A stretch of DNA of 9,834 nt from Actinomycetota bacterium (GTDB lineage Bacteria; Actinomycetota; Thermoleophilia; RBG-16-64-13), in NCBI GenBank assembly GCA_023488925.1, contig JAMDDA010000059.1, positions 1 to 9,834 of the forward strand, in the 5' to 3' direction. Below, one piece after another: positions 6,181 through 9,834 of this stretch. Under the pieces are notes generated by a model. The model made no database searches. It worked only from the letters and a program-made list of their open reading frames with translations, and was not told where the DNA came from. Made by a program: the position numbers and the translations under genes. The stretch's first letter is position 1, and every line of letters begins with the position of its first letter.

Positions 6181-7374
6181 GTGCGTGAGCTGAAGGACGT
6201 TGTGTTCGTGAGTGCCGTCCGAACGCCGATGGGGCGGTTCGGGGGGACTTTGCGAGACATGAAGGTCTACGATCTGGCGGCCTTCCCTATCCGGGAGGCG
6301 TTGCGGCGGGCCGGCGTGTCCGGGGAGGAGGTAGACGAGGCGGTCATCGCCTCCTGCCGTCAGGCGGGCAACTATGTGAACTCCGCCCGCAGCGCCGCCT
6401 TGAAAGGCGGGGTAGGCCAACATGTGCCCGCGGTGACCATCAACAAGGCCTGCCCCGCCGGCATGAAAGCCGTCGCGCTCGCGACGCAGGCCATACAGGT
6501 CGGCCAGGGAGACGTGCTGCTGTGCGGGGGCATGGAGAGCATGTCCACCATCCCGCACCTGCTCCGCGGGCATCGCTGGGAGGGCTTCCGCCTGGGAGCG
6601 GTCGCCCTGGAGGACGGGTGGAGCGACGCCGACGACCCCATCGCCGGCATGTCCATGGGCATGACTGCCGAGAATCTGGTGGAGAAATACGCTCTCTCCC
6701 GGCGGGAGCTGGACGAGTTCGCCGCCGAGAGCCATCGCAAGGCGGCTCGGGCCCAACGGAACGGCTGGTTCGACGAAGAGATCACCCCCGTGACCGTGCC
6801 CGCACAGGGCAAGAAACCCGAGGTGGTGTTCGAGAGGGACGAGTCCATCCGTTACGAGGTGGACGTAGAGGCCATGGGCCGACTGAAACCCGCCTTCAAG
6901 CCCGACGGCTGCGTCACGGCCGGCAATTCCTGCGGCCTCACCGACGGAGCGGCCTTCCTGGTGGCCATGACCCGCGCGGAGGCTGCACGGCGCGGTGTCA
7001 CTCCGCTCTTCTCCGTGGTGGACTACACTCAGGCGGCGGTGGACGGCCGGTTCATGGGGGAGGGTCCGGGCGTGGCCATTCCCAAGGTGCTGCAGCGGGC
7101 GGGGATGACCCTGGCCGATATGGACCTCATCGAGATCAACGAGGCCTTTGCCGCGCAGGTTCTGGCCAATTACCGGGTGCTGCAGTGGGACTGGGAGAAG
7201 TTCAATGTCCACGGAGGCGCTATCGCGCTCGGCCACCCTACGGGCTGTTCCGGTGCCCGGATCCTCGTGACCCTGTATCACGCCCTCAAGCGACTGGACA
7301 AGGAGCACGGCATCGCTGCCATATGCGGGGGAGGAGGATCCACCATGGCTATGATCATCAGGCGGGAGAGCTAG
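6181..7374 (+). CDS. Thiolase (acetyl-CoA C-acyltransferase family), possibly 3-oxopimeloyl-CoA thiolase
   Basis: A 397-residue thiolase, the usual length for the family. GTG 6181 is chosen because GGAGG (6172-6176) is just upstream, although the 4-nt spacing is short, and because the protein then starts [21 protein letters not shown] in the normal register; the frame is open back to 6130, including another GTG at 6166. Catalytic residues are present: nucleophile Cys91 in [16 protein letters not shown] at 320-324, His352 in [11 protein letters not shown] and Cys382 in [10 protein letters not shown]. These perform thiolytic cleavage of a 3-oxoacyl-CoA to acetyl-CoA and a shortened acyl-CoA, or the reverse condensation. 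Small departures from the common consensus are CPAG where CGSG is usual, and His344 before GGAIALGHP where Asn is common. Lying 99 bp ahead of bamA, it could cleave 3-oxopimeloyl-CoA to glutaryl-CoA and acetyl-CoA; that substrate is inferred from context only. Confidence 0.93.
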   Translation: MRELKDVVFVSAVRTPMGRFGGTLRDMKVYDLAAFPIREALRRAGVSGEEVDEAVIASCRQAGNYVNSARSAALKGGVGQHVPAVTINKACPAGMKAVALATQAIQVGQGDVLLCGGMESMSTIPHLLRGHRWEGFRLGAVALEDGWSDADDPIAGMSMGMTAENLVEKYALSRRELDEFAAESHRKAARAQRNGWFDEEITPVTVPAQGKKPEVVFERDESIRYEVDVEAMGRLKPAFKPDGCVTAGNSCGLTDGAAFLVAMTRAEAARRGVTPLFSVVDYTQAAVDGRFMGEGPGVAIPKVLQRAGMTLADMDLIEINEAFAAQVLANYRVLQWDWEKFNVHGGAIALGHPTGCSGARILVTLYHALKRLDKEHGIAAICGGGGSTMAMIIRRES

Positions 7375-7436
7375 CCCTGTCGGCGCGCGTACGGCTTGTA
7401 GGGTGGTTGAGACCGTCGGTGTGAGGAGGCCGTCAT

Positions 7437-7454
7437 TGTCGGGAGTTGGCGACA
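7437..7454 (+). other. Small stem-loop just before the bamA ribosome-binding site, with an alternative distant partner
   Basis: TGTCG (7437-7441) can pair with CGACA (7450-7454) around an 8-nt loop, ending 7 nt before the ribosome-binding site AAGGAG (7462-7467). The same right arm, extended to CGACAGG (7450-7456), is also a perfect complement of CCTGTCG at 7376-7382, immediately after the thiolase stop. Only one of the two pairings can form at a time. Short arms make chance quite possible. Confidence 0.2.
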
Positions 7455-7473
7455 GGAAGCAAAGGAGCTGCTC

Positions 7474-8604
7474 ATGAGTCTGGACTGGCTGCCGCGAGAC
7501 AACGAGCTGAAGAACCACGCCCTGCACGGGCCGGAGCACTGGGGCACCGAAGCCCCCTGCACGATATACGAGAAGCGGCCGCTCACCAGCCCTGCCGGTG
7601 AGGTGGTCGACGGGCTCTATGTGGCCTGGATCACGCTGAACAACCCGGCGCAGTACAACAGCTACACCACCGAGATGGTGAAAGGGGTGATCGCCGGTTT
7701 CACCACCGCCTCCCTGGACCGGAGCGTGGTGGCCGTGGTCTTCACGGGGGCGGGCGACAGGGCTTTCTGCACCGGCGGCAACACGGTGGAGTACTCGCAG
7801 TACTACTCCCGCCGGCCCCAGGAGTACGGCGATTACATGGACCTCTTCAACGCCATGGTCGACTCCATCCTGAACTGCAAGAAGCCCGTCATCTGCCGGG
7901 TGAACGGTATGCGGGTGGCGGGCGGCCAGGAGATCGGCATGGCCTGCGACCTGGCGGTGGCCTCCGACCTGGCCGTCTTCGGGCAGGCCGGCCCCAAGCA
8001 CGGATCGGCGCCGGCCGGTGGCTCCACCGACTTTCTCCCCTGGTTCCTCTCCATGGAGGATGCCATGTGGAACTGCATCTCGTGCGAGGTGTGGTCGGCC
8101 TACAAGATGAAGGCCAAGAACCTGATTTCGAAGGTGGTGCCGGTGCTCAAGAAAGACGGCGAGTGGGTGCGCAACCCGCTGGTCATCACCGAGGACTACG
8201 TACGCGACGGGGAGATCGTCTACGGCGAATACAAGACCGGCGCGGAAGCCGAGGCGGGCAAGGCCCTGATGAAGGCCTGCACCACCGATCTCTCCCGGCT
8301 CGACGCCGAGGTGGAGGCGATTGTCTGGCGGTTCGCCAATCTCTTCCCGGGCTCGCTGCAGATGTCCATCGATCTCATCCGCGCCAAGAAGAAATTCTTC
8401 TGGGATCAGGCCAAGCAGTCCAGCCGTCACTGGCTGGCCGCCAACATGATGGGGGAGGCCTTCCTCGGCTTCTACGCCTTCAGCACGCGCAAGCTGACCG
8501 GCGAGGACACCATCGATTTTCTGCGTTTCCGGCAGCTGCTGGCGCAAGGCGTCCTCATGGACGACGAGACGTTCGCGGAAGTCCTCCCCGAGCCGCAGCA
8601 GTAA
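7474..8604 (+). CDS. bamA: 6-oxocyclohex-1-ene-1-carbonyl-CoA hydrolase (ring-opening hydrolase of anaerobic benzoyl-CoA degradation)
   Basis: A 376-residue crotonase-superfamily protein, the normal BamA/Oah length, from ATG 7474 with AAGGAG 6 nt upstream. BamA adds water to 6-oxocyclohex-1-ene-1-carbonyl-CoA and hydrolytically opens the ring to 3-hydroxypimeloyl-CoA in the cytoplasm. Recognition rests on the family-specific pattern along the whole chain: SLDWLPRDNELK at the start, GTEAPCTIYEKRPL (24-37), AWITLNNPAQYNSYTTEMVK (51-70), FTGAGDRAFCTGGNTVEY (90-107, the oxyanion-hole region), VNGMRVAGGQEIGMACD (143-159), FGQAGPKHGSAP (169-180) with GGSTDFLP following, VYGEYKTG, and a DFLRFRQLLAQG tail. 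Ordinary enoyl-CoA hydratases are about 260 residues and lack these blocks. It is the last plus-strand gene before a convergent pair and is not next to the hydratase and dehydrogenase genes that often accompany it. The segment SCEVWSAYKMKAK (203-215) is more divergent than the rest. Confidence 0.95.
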   Translation: MSLDWLPRDNELKNHALHGPEHWGTEAPCTIYEKRPLTSPAGEVVDGLYVAWITLNNPAQYNSYTTEMVKGVIAGFTTASLDRSVVAVVFTGAGDRAFCTGGNTVEYSQYYSRRPQEYGDYMDLFNAMVDSILNCKKPVICRVNGMRVAGGQEIGMACDLAVASDLAVFGQAGPKHGSAPAGGSTDFLPWFLSMEDAMWNCISCEVWSAYKMKAKNLISKVVPVLKKDGEWVRNPLVITEDYVRDGEIVYGEYKTGAEAEAGKALMKACTTDLSRLDAEVEAIVWRFANLFPGSLQMSIDLIRAKKKFFWDQAKQSSRHWLAANMMGEAFLGFYAFSTRKLTGEDTIDFLRFRQLLAQGVLMDDETFAEVLPEPQQ

Positions 8605-8620
8605 GGAGGGTGAGGCATTG
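8602..8620 (+). promoter_or_regulatory. Strong Shine-Dalgarno sequence after bamA with no convincing gene behind it
   Basis: TAAGGAGG at 8602-8609 includes the bamA stop codon and is followed after 8 nt by a TTG (8618-8620). The frame from that TTG is open to 9355, but its product is Arg/Gly/His-rich, matches no family I recognise and lies antisense to the better-supported secreted-protein gene. The site could be a remnant of a lost downstream operon gene or coincidence. Confidence 0.35.
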
Positions 8621-8645
8621 CGCCCGCCGCCCCTCGGGCGGGCGC
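8620..8645. terminator. GC-rich hairpin between convergent genes, candidate two-way terminator
   Basis: GCGCCCGCC (8620-8628) and GGCGGGCGC (8637-8645) form a perfect 9-bp stem around an 8-nt loop. It lies 15 bp after the bamA stop and 50 bp after the end of the convergent minus-strand gene, where a shared terminator is expected. Neither side has a T-run, so it departs from the classical intrinsic terminator; U-less hairpins are often seen in high-GC genomes. Confidence 0.5.
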
Positions 8646-8695
8646 GGATCAGGCCGACGACTGCCCCGACCGTGGCCGGTCCGGTGGTCATCGCG

Positions 8696-9193
8696 TCAGT
8701 CCAGCAAGAGGGTGTACTGCTGGATGGCGACAAAGGCGCCCGGATCGTCCGACCAGCGGGGGGAGAGGCGATAGGTGATCGTGATCGCGGTGCCGCTCGT
8801 CGGACCGCCCGCGGCCAGTTGGCCGCCGGCCCGGGCGGTGAGGCGAGTGGCTCCCGCGGACATCAGCAGGCGCGACGTGTCCAAGCGGACCCGGGCTCCA
8901 CCGGGGCCCGTAGAGGCTACGACAGCGGGTATCCCGCTGACCACCAGGCGCCACGGCCAGTTGGAGCGCACGGTCACCCGGATGCTCCCGGTGGCCGTGG
9001 CACCGGGATTCGCCACCAGCGTGACCGCGGGATTGGGGATGTCCAGCCAGGCGTTTGCCGCCACCGGGACGAGCGAGGGAGCTTCGGGTACAGGCGCCCG
9101 CGGTTCCGAGAAGGCGCGTGCTCCGAGCAGGCCGGCGAGGAGCACAGCCAGCAGGCCGGCTCGGAGCGGTCCGGTCCCGACCCCGTACGTCAC
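8696..9193 (-). CDS. Predicted secreted protein of unknown function
   Basis: A 165-residue product read from GTG 9193. It begins with a good Sec-type signal peptide: short N-region ending in Arg11, hydrophobic core AGLLAVLLAGLLG (12-24) and an ARA motif (25-27) giving likely cleavage before Phe28. The mature part is rich in Val, Thr, Ala and Gly with alternating hydrophobic residues (LDIPNPAVTLVANPG, TGSIRVTVRSNWPWRLVV, TAITITYRLSP), suggesting a beta-sandwich-like exported protein. No family is recognised. The start is uncertain: the frame stays open to a TTG at 9301 that overlaps the stop of the upstream minus-strand gene as TTGA, but that would put a charged, Arg-rich stretch before the signal peptide, and only a weak GGGGG precedes GTG 9193. 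An opposing plus-strand frame exists but reads as low-complexity shadow. The gene is probably co-transcribed with the acetolactate-synthase-like gene. Confidence 0.62.
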   Translation of the reverse strand: MTYGVGTGPLRAGLLAVLLAGLLGARAFSEPRAPVPEAPSLVPVAANAWLDIPNPAVTLVANPGATATGSIRVTVRSNWPWRLVVSGIPAVVASTGPGGARVRLDTSRLLMSAGATRLTARAGGQLAAGGPTSGTAITITYRLSPRWSDDPGAFVAIQQYTLLLD

Positions 9194-9297
9194 TGTGCCC
9201 CCGTCTCTTTCGGTGGCTTGAATACGTCTATGTTCGGCGAAGGCAAGGCAAATCCTGAGTCCGCGTCTTCCGCGCTTCCGCCGCGAAACCTCGGCCT

Positions 9298-9834
9298 TCA
9301 ATCCGGGCAGATCACCTCTCCCAGCCGGCGGCTGAGCTTCTGGTTCTCACTGTAATCCACGGGGCAATCGACCACCACCACCGTGCGATCGGCGATGGCC
9401 CGGCGCAGGGTCGGGGCCAGGTCGGCTGCGCTCTCCACGCGGTAACCGCGCGCCCCGAAACTCTCGGCGTAGGCCACGAAATCCGGATTCGTGAGGCTCA
9501 CGCTCGACTCCCGGGCGAAACGGTCGAGCTGCCTCCACCTGATGAGACCGTAGCCCCCGTCGTTCCATACCACCACCACGAGGGGGGTGCCCACGCGGAG
9601 TGCCGTCTCCAGCTCCTGGGAGTTGAGCATGAAGCCCGAGTCCCCGGTCGCGGCCACCACGGTACGCTCGGGATAGGTGAGTTTGGCGGCGATGGCTCCG
9701 GGGAGGGCGATGCCCATGGCGGCGAAGCCGTTCGAGATGATGCAGGTGTTGGGTCGCTCCGCCTGATACATGCGGGCGATCCACATCTTGTGGGCGCCCA
9801 CGTCGCTGATCAGGATGTCGTCCGGAGATCGGAA
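9298..9834 (-). CDS. Thiamine-diphosphate enzyme, acetolactate synthase type, C-terminal part (5' end beyond window)
   Basis: The frame is open to the right window edge, so only the last 178 residues are seen. They form the thiamine-diphosphate-binding (PP) domain: DDILISDVGAHKMWIAR (5-21) and SNGFAAMGIALPGAI (34-48) closely fit catabolic acetolactate synthase (AlsS-like) and related carboligases. The cofactor motif begins GDSGF at 64-68 and ends WNDGGY at 90-95; Asp65 and Asn91 sit where the metal ligands belong, with GDS in place of the more common GDG. The C-terminus has the DFVAYAESFGARGYRVESAADL block and ends with the VVDCPVDYSEN stretch usual in the family. Such enzymes decarboxylate pyruvate or another 2-oxoacid and join the product to an acceptor. 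Whether this one makes acetolactate, or has another 2-oxoacid substrate, cannot be decided without the N-terminal half. It is unlikely to be part of the aromatic pathway. Confidence 0.85.
   Translation of the reverse strand, partial: FRSPDDILISDVGAHKMWIARMYQAERPNTCIISNGFAAMGIALPGAIAAKLTYPERTVVAATGDSGFMLNSQELETALRVGTPLVVVVWNDGGYGLIRWRQLDRFARESSVSLTNPDFVAYAESFGARGYRVESAADLAPTLRRAIADRTVVVVDCPVDYSENQKLSRRLGEVICPD

Noticed and set aside
5806..8733. A 975-codon open frame on the minus strand spanning livM, the thiolase and bamA
   Set aside because: It is antisense to three well-supported genes, and its product is rich in His, Gly, Arg and Pro with no domain. Long antisense frames are expected where codon third positions are mostly G or C.
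8618..9355. A 245-codon plus-strand frame behind the strong Shine-Dalgarno sequence after bamA
   Set aside because: Its composition is Arg/Gly/His-rich without any fold or family signature. The opposite strand encodes a protein with a proper signal peptide, and this frame also overlaps the end of the acetolactate-synthase-like gene. The ribosome-binding site is recorded separately.

Overview
The window is GC-rich bacterial DNA (codon third positions are mostly G or C) and densely coding. It holds eight convincing genes, two of them cut by the window edges. The strongest marker is the gene at 7474-8604. It reads as BamA/Oah, the ring-opening 6-oxocyclohex-1-ene-1-carbonyl-CoA hydrolase of anaerobic benzoyl-CoA degradation, which points to an anaerobe or facultative anaerobe that degrades aromatic compounds. 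The transporter's binding protein is a twin-arginine lipoprotein with a Thr/Ala/Gly-rich linker after its cysteine. This style is common in high-GC Gram-positives (Actinomycetota) and some Chloroflexota and less typical of the proteobacteria in which bamA is best known. That is only a hint; the phylum cannot be settled from this window.

Layout, plus strand. 2-1126: C-terminal part of a PEP-synthase-like enzyme (swivelling phosphohistidine domain), plausibly a phenylphosphate-synthase-type or other dikinase-type activating enzyme. 1175-6004: a complete five-gene branched-chain-amino-acid-type (HAAT/LIV) ABC importer in the order binding protein, LivG-like ATPase, LivF-like ATPase, LivH-like permease, LivM-like permease; the last four are joined by 4-bp overlaps or near-overlaps. 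Between the binding protein and LivG lie three perfect tandem copies of an 18-bp unit that contains the binding-protein stop codon and creates a possible 26-codon bridging mini-ORF. 6005-6180: a non-coding gap with an AT-rich promoter-like island and a two-part hairpin. 6181-7374: a thiolase. 7474-8604: BamA. A strong GC hairpin at 8620-8645 lies between the convergent blocks.

Layout, minus strand. 8696-9193: a small predicted secreted protein of unknown function. 9298-9834: C-terminal part of a thiamine-diphosphate enzyme of the acetolactate synthase type, running off the right edge.

How the genes could work together (inference): the ABC importer brings in an aromatic acid or related carboxylate; the PEP-synthase-like enzyme may activate an aromatic or other substrate with ATP; BamA hydrates and opens the dearomatised ring to 3-hydroxypimeloyl-CoA; and the thiolase could cleave the derived 3-oxoacyl-CoA. 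The reductase, dienoyl-CoA hydratase and alcohol dehydrogenase needed between benzoyl-CoA and the BamA substrate are not in this window. The minus-strand pair looks functionally separate.
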